A stretch of 64,000 bases of DNA from Orychophragmus violaceus (Eukaryota > Streptophyta > Magnoliopsida > Brassicales > Brassicaceae), in assembly GCA_030180135.1 (NCBI GenBank), contig CM058239.1:42915270-42979269 (forward strand). The letters are read 5' to 3'. Below are positions 1 to 10,641 of the stretch, piece by piece (the stretch's first letter is position 1; each line of letters opens with the position of its first letter). The notes beneath the pieces are model-generated. The model had not been told where the DNA came from. It saw nothing but the letters and a program-made list of their open reading frames with translations, and did no database searches. Position numbers and translations under genes: made by a program.

Positions 1-3000
1 ACTTCGGCTATGATAGATTACACACGGTTGAACCACATGGTCTAAGCGGAGGTCTAGCTTTATTTTATAATAATATCTACAAGGTAAATATAATTTTTGA
101 AAATAACAGATTAATTGACATTGAAGCGGAATACCAGAGTCAAAAGATTTTCCTAACCTTTATATACAAGGAACCGAATCATCAACTACGGAATATAGTA
201 TGGGAAAGAATAACAAGAATCGGCATCTCTCGGAATGAACCATGGTTTATAATCGGAGATCTGAATGAGATCACAGGAAATCATGAGAAAGAGGGAGGAA
301 ACATACGGAGTGCTGCCAGTTTTATTGATTTTAATGACATGATCAGAAACTGTGGCTTTTTGGAGTTTCCATATCTAGGGAATTCTTTATCCTGGCGAGG
401 CAGGAGAGGGGGACAATTGGTAAGATGTCGCCTTGACAGAGCTTTAGCCAATGAGGAATGGCATACTTTATTTCCACAATCTTTTGTTGAATATTTGGAC
501 ATGATAGGGTCGGATCATCGTCCCCTGATAGCAACTATAGAGGATAAAATCAAACGGAAAAAATCACAATTTCGTTTTGACAAGAGATGGGTTGGGAAAG
601 AGGGATTAATGGCCTCAATTACGAATGGGTGGCGTTTAGCGGACGAAAATTTACAACCGAACATTGTATCCAAAATAAGGAATTGTCGGCACGAGATATC
701 AAAATGGAGGAAGAACAACTTACCTTATGGAAAGGAAAAAATAAATGAGTTGAAAAAGGCATTAGAAGAGGTACAAAATGACAATAATAGGTCACATGCT
801 GAGGTGTTGGATATTACCCGTAAATTAAAAGAAGCTTATCTGGATGAGGAATTATACTGGCAACAAAAAAAGTAGAAATATGTGGTACACCTCGGGTGAT
901 CGGAATACAAAGTTTTATCAAGCGTTAACAAAACAAAGAAGAGCACGGAATCGGATTGTAGGCCTTCACAATGATAATGGTGACTGAGTAACAAAGGATG
1001 AGGAGGTGGAAAAAGTGGCAACGGATTATTTTGAGAGTTTATTTACCTCATCACACCCATCGGAAATAGAGGATTTCCTTCTTGAAATTCCAGAATTAAT
1101 AACAGAACAAATGAACATCAGACTAACATCGGTTGCATCTGAATAGGAGATACGTAAGGCTTTATTTATGATGCATTCAGAGAAAGCGCCAGGACCAGAC
1201 GGGATGACAGCTTTGTTTTTCCAACAATCCTGGCCTATCATTAAACATGATATTATTCGGTTCGTAAATGATTTTATTCAAACGGGAGTTTTTGATACAA
1301 GGTTGAATATAACGAACATTTGTCTAATACCAAAGACGGAACGACCGACACGAATGATGGAACTGCGGCCTATTAGTTTATGCAACGTGGGATATAAATT
1401 ATTATCAAAGGTTTTATGTCAGCGACTAAAGCCTTTATTACCGAAACTTATATCGGAAACACAGTCAGCCTTTGTGGCGGGGAGGTTAATTTCGGATAAC
1501 ATCTTATTGGCCCAAGAGATGTTCCATGGTCTACAGACGAACCCCTCGTGCAAAGGGAAATTTATGGCAATAAAAACGGATATGAGCAAAACATATGATA
1601 GAGTGGAATGGAGCTTTATTGAAAAATTACTACGGAAGATGGGTTTCGGAGATCGTTGGATAAATCTGATGATGGCCTGTATTACATCGGTGGAATATAA
1701 AGTCTTATTGAATGGTCAGCCGAAAGGAAAAATTAAACCAAACAGAGGATTACGGCAAGGGGACCCTTTATCACCATATCTCTTCATCCTATGTACGGAA
1801 GCTTTAGTGGCAAACATTAGAAAAGCGGAACGAGAAAAGGTGTGGACAGGCTTGAGTGTGGCAAGAGCAAGCCCTCCAATCTCACATCTTTTATTTGTGG
1901 ATGATAGTTTATTCTTCTGCAAGGTAAATACAGAGGAATGTAATGTCATCCTTAAAATATTAAGAGGTTATGAGTTGGCATCAAGAAAACAAATTAATTT
2001 CGACAAATCATCAATACAATTTGGTTTTAAAGTTGGTCAAACAACCCGAGAGGAAGTAAAGGAAATAATAGGAATTACAAAGGAAGGAGGGATGGGGACC
2101 TATCTGGGAATTCCGGAGAGTCTTGGGGGATCGAAAACAAAAATATTTAGTTTCCTTCATGACAGACTTCATAATAGAGTCAATGGATGGACGGTTAAAT
2201 ATTTAACAAGAGAAGGAAAAGAAGTTTTGATAAAATCGGTGGCTACAGCATTGCCCAATCATGTAATGTCATGCTTTCGATTACCAAAAACGGTAACGAA
2301 TAAGCTGACTAGTGTTACGGCACAATTCTGGTGGAGCACGAACGGCAATCAAAGAGGGATGCATTTGATGTCTTGGGATAAGTTATGTCATGACAAATGT
2401 GAAGGGGGAATAGGCTTCAGGGATCTGGAGAATGTTAACACGACTTTTTTAGGAAAACAACTGTGGAGATTGATAGAAAAACCGGAATCTTTATTTGCGA
2501 AGGTATTCAAAGGCCGATATTATAGGAATGGGGGTCCTTTAGACCCATTTAAGTCATACTCTGCATCTTATGGATGGAGAAGTATCACTTCTGCTAGATC
2601 TTTGGTTAACAAAGGACTAATCAAAAGGGTTGGAACAGGAGATACCATATCTGTATGGAATGACTCCTGGATTCCAGGTCACCGCCCGAGATCAGCAACA
2701 AGTAAAACAATTTCTTGTGGTCCCACACTAAAAGTGAGCCAATTGATTGATCATACGAACCATATTTGGGATGAGCAGCTTATTAATAGCCTTATCGATC
2801 CAGAAGATACGGCACTCATTATTGGTTTACCAATTAATACGGCCTATGGACCAGATGTAAAACGACTTCAGGAGCAGTGTTGGAAGTTAAGGTGTCCGCC
2901 AAAAGTTCAACATTTTATTTGGCAGGCAATCTCGGGTTGTCTATCGGTTACAAAGAATTTAAAAGCCCGAGGAATCAATTGTGATACCCGGTGCGTTAAG

Positions 3001-3857
3001 TGTAGGACAGAAGAGGAATCAATAAATCATGTCCTATTTGAATGCCCGCCGTCCTTGCAAACTTGGGCCCTTTCAAGTATACCATCGCCTCATGGAAGTT
3101 TTCCATTACCCTCTTTGTTTACCAATATGGATTATTTGTTCTGGCGAGTGCCATCTGATGTTGACATTGGCTGTTTTCCTTGGATTATTTGGTATATTTG
3201 GAAGAGTAGAAATGATAAACTTTATAGTAATATTGATTGGGATCCACGGGAAATTTTACGCCTGGCGGAAAGTGAATTCACAGCATGGGGAGCGGCACAG
3301 ACTTCAGTATTATTGGGTAACACAGGAGTACAAAGGAATCAGGATAATATTGCTACAATTCAGGCACCGGTGAATGTTACAGGAAGATGGTGCTTTCTGG
3401 ATGGATCATGGAAGGAAGGAGATAGATTTTCAGGACAGGGCTGGTATAGCATTTACGAAGGAGACAGATATATCATGATGGGAGCAAGGAATATCAGATG
3501 TAGTTTATCTCCACTTCATGCAGAGTTCGAAGCACTAATTTGGGCTATGGAATGTATGAAACGGTGGAATCAACATGAGGTAACCTTCGCAACAGACTGT
3601 TTGGAGCTGGTGAAGATAGTGTCTACACCCACAGAATGGCCTGCTTTCACGATATACTTGGATGAGTACGAGAGTCGCAAGAGTTTATTCACAAGGTTCG
3701 TTATCACTCACACTCCACGAGCACACAACACAAAGGCGGACAAACTAGCACATGGTGCAAGGATCCAACCTTCTTATTTTGTTTATGTAAATCCTGATTC
3801 ACCGTCTTGGCTAGCTGAGAACTGGTAGAATCGTTTGCTGTTGTCAAAAAAAAAAAG
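1..3857 (+). mobile_element. LINE (non-LTR retrotransposon), 3' portion
   Basis: The left edge of the window lies inside a plant L1-type LINE. Endonuclease, reverse transcriptase, a zinc-finger-like region and RNase H follow in the usual ORF2 order. The element ends 18-29 bp after the ORF stop in an A-run (about 3847-3857), as expected for target-primed retroposition. The 5' end and one target duplication lie outside the window, so TSD and full length cannot be read. The AT-rich sequence after the A-run shows no further LINE features. Confidence 0.9.
3..3828 (+). pseudogene. LINE ORF2 polyprotein (endonuclease-RT-RNase H), broken
   Basis: Frame 3 is open from position 3 to 875 and encodes an APE-type endonuclease: GDLNEI near 258-275, RLDRAL near 433-450 and the catalytic SDHRP near 511-525. 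At the A-run 864-871 the frame shifts to frame 1. Frame 1 then carries the linker, a TGA at 985-987 and a TAG at 1144-1146, and a long open stretch from 1168 to 3828. That stretch holds the RT (KAPGPDG, FVDD in place of the usual YADD/FADD), a CxxC...HxxxxC region near 2985-3045 like the zf-RVT domain, and a C-terminal RNase H (FLDGSW, HAEFEAL, ATDCLEL). In life ORF2 nicks the target and copies LINE RNA. Here one frameshift and two stops make it inactive. The long intact RT part suggests modest age. Confidence 0.9.
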
Positions 3858-4224
3858 ATTAATCAACTGATGGTTTACCATAGTAAAAATTGTAGATTTT
3901 ATATTTTTAGTTAGTAGATTATAATTAAATCTGTAAAACATATATTCTACGTTACGTGTTGTGTAAGGTAAAATGTGAATTATGTGGTTCGTATAACACA
4001 TAAAAATATGTTTTGACATTCATTTTTATATTAAAATTTTTCAAAACAAAGGAATGATTGGTAATTTTCTATTTAAATTTTTTATTAATTTAATGATTGA
4101 AAAAATGAATTTGATCATCGTTAAATATATAAAGATTAATTAGTCAAAAATTTGGTAAAAGAAAAATAAGAAAGGAATAGTTTGATTTTTGACCAAAAGA
4201 AAAAAGAAAAGACCGTTTCAATTT
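3858..4224. other. AT-rich intergenic spacer
   Basis: About 370 bp of AT-rich sequence between the LINE tail and the next retroposon. I see no coding potential, RNA gene or repeat boundary in it. It ends in the 12-bp target copy (4225-4236) of the following element. Confidence 0.6.
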
Positions 4225-4236
4225 TTCATCCATTTT

Positions 4237-5244
4237 GGAAAGAAAAAAAAATGAGAGAGAGGAGAGAGAAGTTTCTCTCGAATCTCTCTAAAAAAGTCTA
4301 CCCTTTTCTCGGCCACCACTAGCATCTCGCGTTCTGCCTCTTCGGCGACCGGCGTTGGCCGGCACCGTGAGAGGGCTTTTTCTTTTCCTTTTTAGACTTC
4401 CTCCCTCTGCGCTTCGTCTGTGGTTGTGAGTTTGGCCGAAGTTTCCTTGGTGGTAGGAGAGGATCGGCGGTGGCTCTGTGGTGTTCTGGCGGCGGATCTT
4501 CGATGCTCTGGCTCTTGCTGACCCGGATCTGAGGGGACCGGATCTGGAGAGGCGTTCCCAAGCCTTCATCTTCGCTCCTCGTATAGTTCCCCGGCGGTTG
4601 ACGGGCTTCTGGCCTCACGGCGTCGCGGTGGTGGTAGATCTCGTTTGGCGGCGAGGCGTAGGGGCAGTTTTCTCTTGATGGCGGAAGCTTCTGGTGTCTC
4701 CCTCTAGTTGGCGGTTGCTAGAGGACGGCGGCGGTTCTAGATCGGAGCCCCTAGAGGTGGTTGCAGCTCTTCGGTGGTGGGGCGTGGTTGGTCTTTTCTC
4801 CCATCCACTCCGGGAAGTCGCTACCAGATCCGCTTCTTCGGTCTTCTTTCCTTGCGTTCTTCCCTTTTCTTTTTTCGTTTCCGGCTAGAGCATCCCTCCG
4901 GCGTCGTTGGGTTTGCTTCTGAGGTGTGGCCTCTTCTTTTCTCCCACTCGATCGTTTTTTCCAGGTGAGGCCTTTCCCGTCCCCTGGTGTGTGCAGCGCT
5001 TCTCTCGGTGTTTTGTCTGGGTTCTCTGGCGGCGATCGTTGCAGTCGATGTGGCGTGTGGCTCCGATGAGTTGCTCCGGCGAGCGATTCGGCAATAGGTT
5101 CCTCTTTTGTGCATTAGGGTTTTTCGGCCCAGTTTCATTCCCAAGCCTATTAGGGGTTTTTTATGGGCTATTATATTTTCTGTCGTTTGTATTGGAAAAA
5201 AAAATCTAATATATGAAAATTCTTTATCAAAAAAAAAAAAAAAA
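4237..5244 (+). mobile_element. Non-coding poly(A) retroposon, probably LINE-derived
   Basis: A 1.0-kb insert is flanked by a perfect 12-bp direct repeat, TTCATCCATTTT, at 4225-4236 and 5245-5256. It ends in an A-run at about 5229-5244. The repeat plus A-tail is the hallmark of LINE-machinery retroposition. The body is GC-rich and unlike its AT-rich flanks. It starts with GA-rich and CT-rich tracts typical of a transcribed leader, and its last 40 bp resemble plant LINE 3' ends. No ORF is convincing; the short frames on both strands overlap each other. Most likely it is a LINE 5' leader joined to a 3' end, or a retroposed non-coding transcript. Confidence 0.7.
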
Positions 5245-5296
5245 TTCATCCATTTTAGCCAAAATTCTCAGAAAAACAATTTTAAGAGTACCATCC

Positions 5297-5727
5297 ACAA
5301 ATGCCACTAACTCCTAAAAAAAATCACTAATGCCATTCTCTGGTAAAATTACAATTTTATCCTTAATGAATTTCAGGTGATGGTTTGTCAAGGTTAAATA
5401 GCAGTGAATCGGTATAGGTTTCAGTAATACACGGTAGTTCAGTGGTTGTGCGCGTTCCTGAACGCACGTCGCGCCCAGGGTTCGAATTCTCCTATGCGCG
5501 GTACATCTGGTACAACTGGAGGATTATTTTGACAGTTGTACCAGTACATCTGAGGGGCAGTTGTACTAGTGGTATAACTGGTACATCTGAGGGGCAGTTG
5601 TACCACGAGGATGGTGAGTTTCACTTAAAAATATTTAGGGGTAGTTTCGTCAGTTCACTTAAATGGAGTGGCATGTTGATCATAGAGTGGCATGGGAGAT
5701 TATTATTTGGAAGATAGTGGCATTTGT
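5297..5727. repeat. Inverted-repeat (MITE-like) element around a SINE head
   Basis: The 12-mer ACAAATGCCACT at 5297-5308 recurs as its exact reverse complement at 5716-5727. Related GTGGCAT-type words lie near both arms (around 5327 and 5668-5693). This suggests a fold-back or MITE-like element. The outer boundaries and a target duplication are not resolved, and the right arm is included in the 94-bp tandem duplication. Confidence 0.4.
5433..5605 (+). mobile_element. tRNA-derived SINE-like sequence
   Basis: The sequence has an A-box TAGTTCAGTGG at 5435-5445 and a B-box GGTTCGAATTC at 5479-5489, with 44 bp between box starts, as in tRNA genes and tRNA-derived SINEs. A short hairpin (GTGCGCGTTC/GAACGCAC) lies between the boxes. 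The 3' side does not close an acceptor stem. It runs instead into a body with two copies of GTACATCTGAGGGGCAGTTG (about 5543 and 5580) and several GTACAACTGG-like words. That fits a SINE head plus family-specific body better than a working tRNA gene. No A-tail or TSD was found, so a tRNA pseudogene is the alternative. Confidence 0.5.
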
Positions 5728-5860
5728 GACATTAATCCCAATTTTAAATCGGAAAGTATATATTCTATGTTGATCATAGAGTGGCATGGGAGATTATTAT
5801 TTGGAAGATAGTGGCATTTGTGACATTAATCCCAATTTTAAATCGGAAAGTATATATTCT
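5673..5860. repeat. Perfect 94-bp tandem duplication upstream of BOU
   Basis: Positions 5673-5766 and 5767-5860 are identical, head to tail, with a 94-bp period. Each copy carries the right arm of the inverted repeat and a TATATATT word near its end. The absence of differences indicates a recent duplication. Confidence 0.95.
5851..5858 (+). promoter_or_regulatory. BOU: Candidate TATA box of BOU
   Basis: TATATATT lies in the second duplication copy, with the same word 94 bp upstream at 5757-5764. A CT-rich, pyrimidine-starting stretch follows about 20-35 bp downstream (around 5875-5890), which is where a transcription start would be expected. The assignment is inferred from spacing to the leader only. 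Confidence 0.35.
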
Positions 5861-6633
5861 GTCTCTGTAAAGCTGCTTCATCCTTTGTGGCCTAGTTCAA
5901 GTGATTTAAAACTTTTATGTCCACTTGAAAGCTTTTTTTCTTTTTGGATTTTATCTGATCCCTTGTTTGTGTCTCTGAATCTATCCCGTGAATTCGCATC
6001 TGGAGAAGCTTTCCAATATCCATTCGATATCGACTGCTTTCCAACCCCCTGGTAAGCGAAAATATCTAATCACTTTCGATTGAACTGATATCATTATTTT
6101 ATCTTCGATTGAATGTTTAGTATCTGATTTCACTTCAATCTTCTGAATCTACCAAATGACTATACTTGGATAGCATTGGAGTTGTAAGGATTTTAAAGGT
6201 TCAAACTTTCTCAGAGAAAAATCCCATTGTCTAAGGAAAAATGAGATCTTTCTAGAATCTGTGTTGGCTCAGCGCTCTCATTGCCTTCCGAATCCTCCGA
6301 TTTTGGAATGATTGGATTGCATCAGAGTTATGAGGATCACAAAGACTACAACTTTCTCCGGAAACAAAAATAATCCTATTTTCTGAGGAAAACTGTTACA
6401 AACTTAGAATCGTCTAATTGGATTTGCTTAGATGTTCTGTTTACACCAAACATAGTCAAAGTGGTTTAGGTCAAAAACGTTAATCTGAAATACTATTATT
6501 ATCTAACAGAATGTTTTGAATTTGATTGATTCTGAGAAATTTGGTTGATTTAAGTGGTTTAGGGTCATAAGCTAAGCTAATTTTTTTTATTATTGATTTT
6601 GGTTGATTCTGATTGATCTTTTGTTTATTGGAG
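5861..6633 (+). other. BOU: BOU 5' leader with probable leader intron
   Basis: The stretch before the BOU start codon looks like a leader exon (about 5885-6051) followed by an intron. The candidate donor is GTAAGCG at 6052, and AG at 6632-6633 immediately precedes the ATG after a T-rich tract. The intron would be about 580 bp. Leader introns are common in highly expressed plant genes. The exon ends are inferred; no other ORF here is convincing. Confidence 0.5.
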
Positions 6634-7628
6634 ATGGCGGATGCGGCGAAAGATTTAGCTTCAGGGACTGTTGGAGGAGCGGCCCAGCTAATTGTTGGTC
6701 ATCCATTTGACACAATCAAGGTCAAACTCCAGAGCCAACCGGCTCCAACACCTGGACAACCACCAAGGTACACTGGTGCAATCGATGCGGTTAAACAGAC
6801 CGTTGCTGCTGAAGGTCCTAAAGGTTTGTACAAAGGTATGGGAGCTCCGCTTGCAACCGTTGCTGCCTTCAATGCTGTTTTGTTCACCGTGAGAGGTCAA
6901 ATGGAAGGGCTGCTTAGGTCTGAACCTGGAGTTCCCTTGACCATTAGTCAACAGTTTGTGTGCGGCGCAGGTGCTGGTTTCGCTGTCTCGTTCCTTGCTT
7001 GTCCTACCGAGTTGATCAAATGCAGGTCAGGGTCTTTTGAAAATGCTGCTAGTTTTTTTGTGACTATAAAACCGAAACACAACTAAAAGATGTCTCTTTG
7101 TGTGTGTTCATCATGAGGTTGCAAGCACAAGGTGCAGTAGCCGGCGCTTCTACAACAAGCTCAGTAGTTGCAGCCGTGAAATACGGTGGACCGATGGACG
7201 TAGCCCGTCATGTGCTACGATCAGAAGGCGGAGCACGAGGGCTATTCAAAGGTTTATTCCCAACATTTGCTCGTGAAGTCCCCGGAAACGCAACAATGTT
7301 TGGTGTATACGAAGCTTTCAAGCGGTTCTTAGCCGGTGGATCAGACACTTCAAGCTTAGGACAAGGATCATTGATCATGGCTGGTGGAGTCGCTGGTGCA
7401 TCCTTTTGGGGAATTGTTTACCCTACCGATGTCGTGAAGAGTGTTCTTCAAGTCGACGATTATAAAAACCCTAGGTACGCGGGTTCGATGGATGCTTTTA
7501 GGAAGATTCTGAAAGCTGAAGGAGTTAAAGGTTTGTATAAAGGGTTTGGTCCAGCCATGGCTAGGAGTGTTCCTGCTAATGCTGCTTGCTTCCTGGCTTA
7601 TGAGATGACAAGGTCAAGTTTGGGATAA
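6634..7628 (+). CDS. BOU: Mitochondrial carrier, BOU (carnitine/acylcarnitine carrier-like)
   Basis: Two exons, 6634-7025 and 7118-7628, joined across a 92-bp GT-AG intron that splits an Arg codon, give 903 bp and 300 residues, the usual carrier length. Three carrier repeats are visible, each with the PX[DE]XX[KR] signature after the odd-numbered helix: PFDTIK, PTELIK and PTDVVK. The protein begins MADAAKDL. By memory it is nearly identical to Arabidopsis BOU, an inner mitochondrial membrane transporter first linked to acylcarnitine and later to amino-acid transport needed for photorespiration. The start is set by homology; an in-frame TTG further upstream is not needed. The frame is intact. 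This is the only clear host gene here, and it sits between retroposon debris upstream and LTR debris downstream. Confidence 0.95.
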
Positions 7629-7923
7629 ACCGGTTCGGTTTGGTTTTATCTGTTGGTCTCATCTGTTGATGTTCCATTGATTAATCTTTCGGTTTTTACG
7701 TTTTAGATGACTCTTTTAAATTTCCAGAAAAAGTTATGTAACTCTTTACACAGTTGATTTCTGAAACTCGAAAGTGGTTATCAAGACTGATATTTTACAG
7801 AAAAAATTGGAGTGGGTATTTTAGTCAAAACCTAACTACACCGAACCAAAATGACACAAGTTTTCAAACATTTCAGTTCGTAGTATTTTGGGAGAAGTTT
7901 AAGATTTGGTTATCTATATTATT
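7629..7923 (+). other. BOU 3' flank
   Basis: AT-rich sequence following the BOU stop, likely including its 3' UTR and poly(A) signal region. I see no separate gene. It merges into the degenerate TRIM-like element. Confidence 0.5.
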
Positions 7924-8525
7924 AAAGTGTATTTACTTTTTCGATTTCTAGAGTTAAACTTTTTTTACCCGTAATAGGTGAAAGATCAATGATCTATTAA
8001 GAAGTGATTTACGGTATCGTGCGAATGAAGACAAATTATGGAAAATGGTCGTGTGATGATTGCAGGGATAGTAAACAAGTCTTTAAAGCCTTCCAAAAAA
8101 ATAATCTGGTCATCGAAAAAGGATAGACCAACATGCCGACTGAACGGGCGTGGGGCCCACGGACAGGGCGGTCGGAGCATTATAAATAATATCAGAGCCA
8201 AATCTGAGGATGCGTGTGGAGTCAGTAAAGACTCACACCATCAAAGATAACGATCTTTGTGCGCAACGAAGCCGTTGAGCTCTGCGAAAGGGGATGATTG
8301 TAACATTCTGGTATATGCGGAGAATGTTAAAAGAATTGATTTAACTATTTATGTCACCAAAGTGTATTTCACTTGTCCAGAGAGAACTTCAGAGTTAAGC
8401 GTGTATAAGCTGGAATAGTTAAATGATGGGTGATCTGCCAGGAAGTGATTCACAGTGTTATGCGAGTGAGGACAAAACATGAGAAACGGTCGTAGGTAAT
8501 TGCATGCAAATCCAGGCTTGATTAC
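7924..8525 (+). mobile_element. Degenerate TRIM-like mini LTR element
   Basis: Two diverged direct repeats (about 7924-8065 and 8360-8500; compare GAAGTGATTTACGGT and GGAAGTGATTCACAGT) bracket a very short interior. TATCAGAGCC at 8190-8199 matches the core of an initiator-Met primer-binding site. AAAGGGGATGAT at about 8288-8299 looks like a polypurine tract and is followed at once by TGTAACATTC, a plausible 3' LTR start. With about 110 bp of interior and no ORF, this fits a terminal-repeat retrotransposon in miniature. The two LTRs differ considerably, with indels, and the ends are uncertain. Confidence 0.45.
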
Positions 8526-8661
8526 ATTTTTATGAAACATTTAAATAGACTCCAGTTACTCAAAGACCTCTAAAATTTTAAACTCTTATTTTTATAGATA
8601 TTAATTTATGAAAATATATATTTTTATAGATACTAATTTATGAATATTTATATATACTAAT

Positions 8662-8693
8662 TTATAACATATATATATATATATATGTTATAA
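8662..8693. repeat. AT-dinucleotide palindrome
   Basis: A perfect palindrome with TTATAACAT arms around an (AT)n core, in an AT-rich spacer. Such (AT)n cruciform-prone tracts are common between plant transposons. Confidence 0.8.
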
Positions 8694-8724
8694 AAACATA
8701 AAGACAAAAACCAGGATGTATAAA

Positions 8725-9410
8725 TGTGAAAGTCGAAACTCGCACAGTCGATTTTTGTAGAACGAAATTTTTAAGGGACATAATAATCTAAGTAAACGAC
8801 ACGAAAAGAGATCCGATATATTTTTATTGATATGTGTGATTGGAAACAAAGTATAAAGTGTAAGAGATCAATAACTTTATAAGTCGAGTTACTAGGGTTT
8901 TCGAGATTGTTTTATCATAGGAAGTCTTTCGTCTTATATAATCATGGCGTGTCTTTGTCGAGGATATTCGCATGCAAAATTTTCTGAAATCTTCATGTTA
9001 TCGCATATTCCATTTTCGTTGGGATTTACTTTTATTCTCGGATTTTCCTTTTTTCTCGGAATTATCTTCCTCTTTTCTTTTTCGAGTTTATCTTTCCGTT
9101 TTTGCGATTATCCTTCCGAAGTTTACCTTTATCTACCGAATGGGTCGAAAATGACGATCCGAGTCCGTTTAAATGTAAGTCTTCTTACTCCGACCCAAAG
9201 TCTAAGAAATACAAGTCTTGTGGGTTTGACCCAAGTTCGTATTTCGTATAACGTATTCGATTATTCCGTTAACGGCTAGTAATGTATAAGCAATTTTTAC
9301 AAAGATGAGTTGCGACTAGTTGCGTAGTTGGAGGAAGATGTAAGCGAGTGTCTGAGTAGTCAGTCTAAGAAAACTATACATTTGGAAGATTCGGAAAATA
9401 TGTTCTGCAC
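8725..9410 (-). repeat. Diverged Tat-like LTR fragment
   Basis: Starts TGTGAAAGTC and aligns by eye, with many substitutions, to the Tat-like LTR beginning at 9433, including the run near 9103-9175 that corresponds to 9828-9900 there. It is an older copy lying next to the better preserved LTR. The short frames within it are not genes. Confidence 0.6.
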
Positions 9411-9432
9411 ACAAATTCTGAGAAAGTGTGTT

Positions 9433-10641
9433 TGTGAGAGTCAGAACTCGCACTGTCAAAACTTGTAGAGAAAACTTTTAGAGAACACAATCTCAAAGAT
9501 AAACACACCGAAATCAGAACCCGGAGGATATTTTATTGATAATCGATCGGAAAAGAGAATACAAAGAACGAAAACGGCTAAGAAAATTGCTAAGCTCTTA
9601 AGTCTAGATACTAGTGTTTTTTATATCTCTCAATCAAAGGAATGCCATATTCTTATATAGCTATGGCGAGTAGGCTTCAAGGATCTTCGTCTGCAAGATA
9701 TTCGAAATCTTCCTGTTATCGCCTCCTTCCATTTCCGTTAAGATTTACATTTTCATCTTCGATTTTCCTCTTCTGCTCGGAAATATCTTCATCTTCTCTT
9801 ATTCGCGTTTATCTTCTTACTTTGATGACTATCTTTCTGCGGTTTAACCTATTTTTCCGAATGGGCCGAAAATGGATGGTCCGAGTCCGTTTGAGCGTGG
9901 ACTTTTTGATTCGGCCCAAAGTCTCGGAAATACGAGTTTTGTACGTTGGGCCCAAATTCGTATTTTTTCTAACTTCATCCGAGGATTTTGGATTAACGGC
10001 TAAGAACATATAAGTCAATGTTTCCGAAGATGGATTGCGGCTAGTCGCGCATCCGAAGATGGAGATATCGACAAATGTTTGATCATACGTTCTAAGTGGG
10101 ATATCCGTTCGGAAAGTACGAGAAGTAAATTAACCTCGGAAGCTCCCAAGGAATGCATTTAGCTCGGAACATCCAAGAGAATAGATCGTGCTCGGGAAAA
10201 GTGAAAGAAGACGTTCGGATTGGTTTGATTCGGACCCGAGCTGGTTCAGCTCGAAAATTCCAATCTGGTTCAGCTCGGAAATTCCAAGCTGGTTTAGCTC
10301 GGAAATTCCAAGCTTTTTTAGCTCGGATCCAAGCTGATTCAGCTCAGAAGTCTCTTGTTCGGAGGTTTTGTCTTTCCGTAGTTTCTATCGAGAGATGTGT
10401 TTGTCCGATCGGTCCTTTCGGATATTTTGGTGAATAGTTACGTCCGTTTCGTATAAAATGTTGTCCGTTTGAATATTTTCTATAAAACGTTATTCATACG
10501 AAGTCATCGATACGAAGCGCTTCGTATAAAGCATTGACTATATGAAGCTTCGTTCGTATGAAATATGATGAAAGTCCGTGTCCGATCTTCCGATCATGCT
10601 TTCGGTTATTAATTTCGTCGAGGCAGATTTTGACCTAGCTC
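9433..10641 (-). repeat. Tat-like Ty3/gypsy LTR (3' LTR of a minus-strand element)
   Basis: Begins TGTGAGAGTC, the same terminus that follows the primer-binding sites at 31793 and 32301 and that ends, inverted, at 63035 in the plus-strand copy. The other end matches the reverse complement of the 61871 LTR start as far as GATTTTGACC at 10626-10635; the last few bases have diverged. About 1.2 kb long. It contains the CCGGAGGATATTTTATTGAT block and the GAATGGGCCGAAAATGG block shared with the other copies. Confidence 0.75.
10225..10350. repeat. LTR subrepeats, about 26 bp
   Basis: Four to five imperfect tandem copies of a unit containing AGCTGGTTTAGCTCGGAAAT. The same family occurs inverted at about 62160-62275 in the plus-strand LTR and, as related words, near 23540-23660, 33180-33300 and 36895-37085. 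The open frame across it is a by-product of the repeat. Confidence 0.8.

Noticed and set aside
4288..4969. Small proteins on both strands of the GC-rich retroposon
   Set aside because: Overlapping frames on both strands reflect composition; none is conserved or has a motif.
5433..5505. Functional tRNA gene
   Set aside because: A- and B-boxes are good, but no acceptor stem pairs across the ends and the sequence continues into a repeat body.
7098..7628. Separate carrier gene starting at 7098
   Set aside because: It is exon 2 of BOU; an in-phase GT-AG intron joins it to 6634-7025 and gives the expected 300 residues.
10153..10437. 94-codon frame rich in ARKFQ repeats
   Set aside because: Translation of the LTR subrepeats; the same subrepeats are non-coding in other LTR copies.
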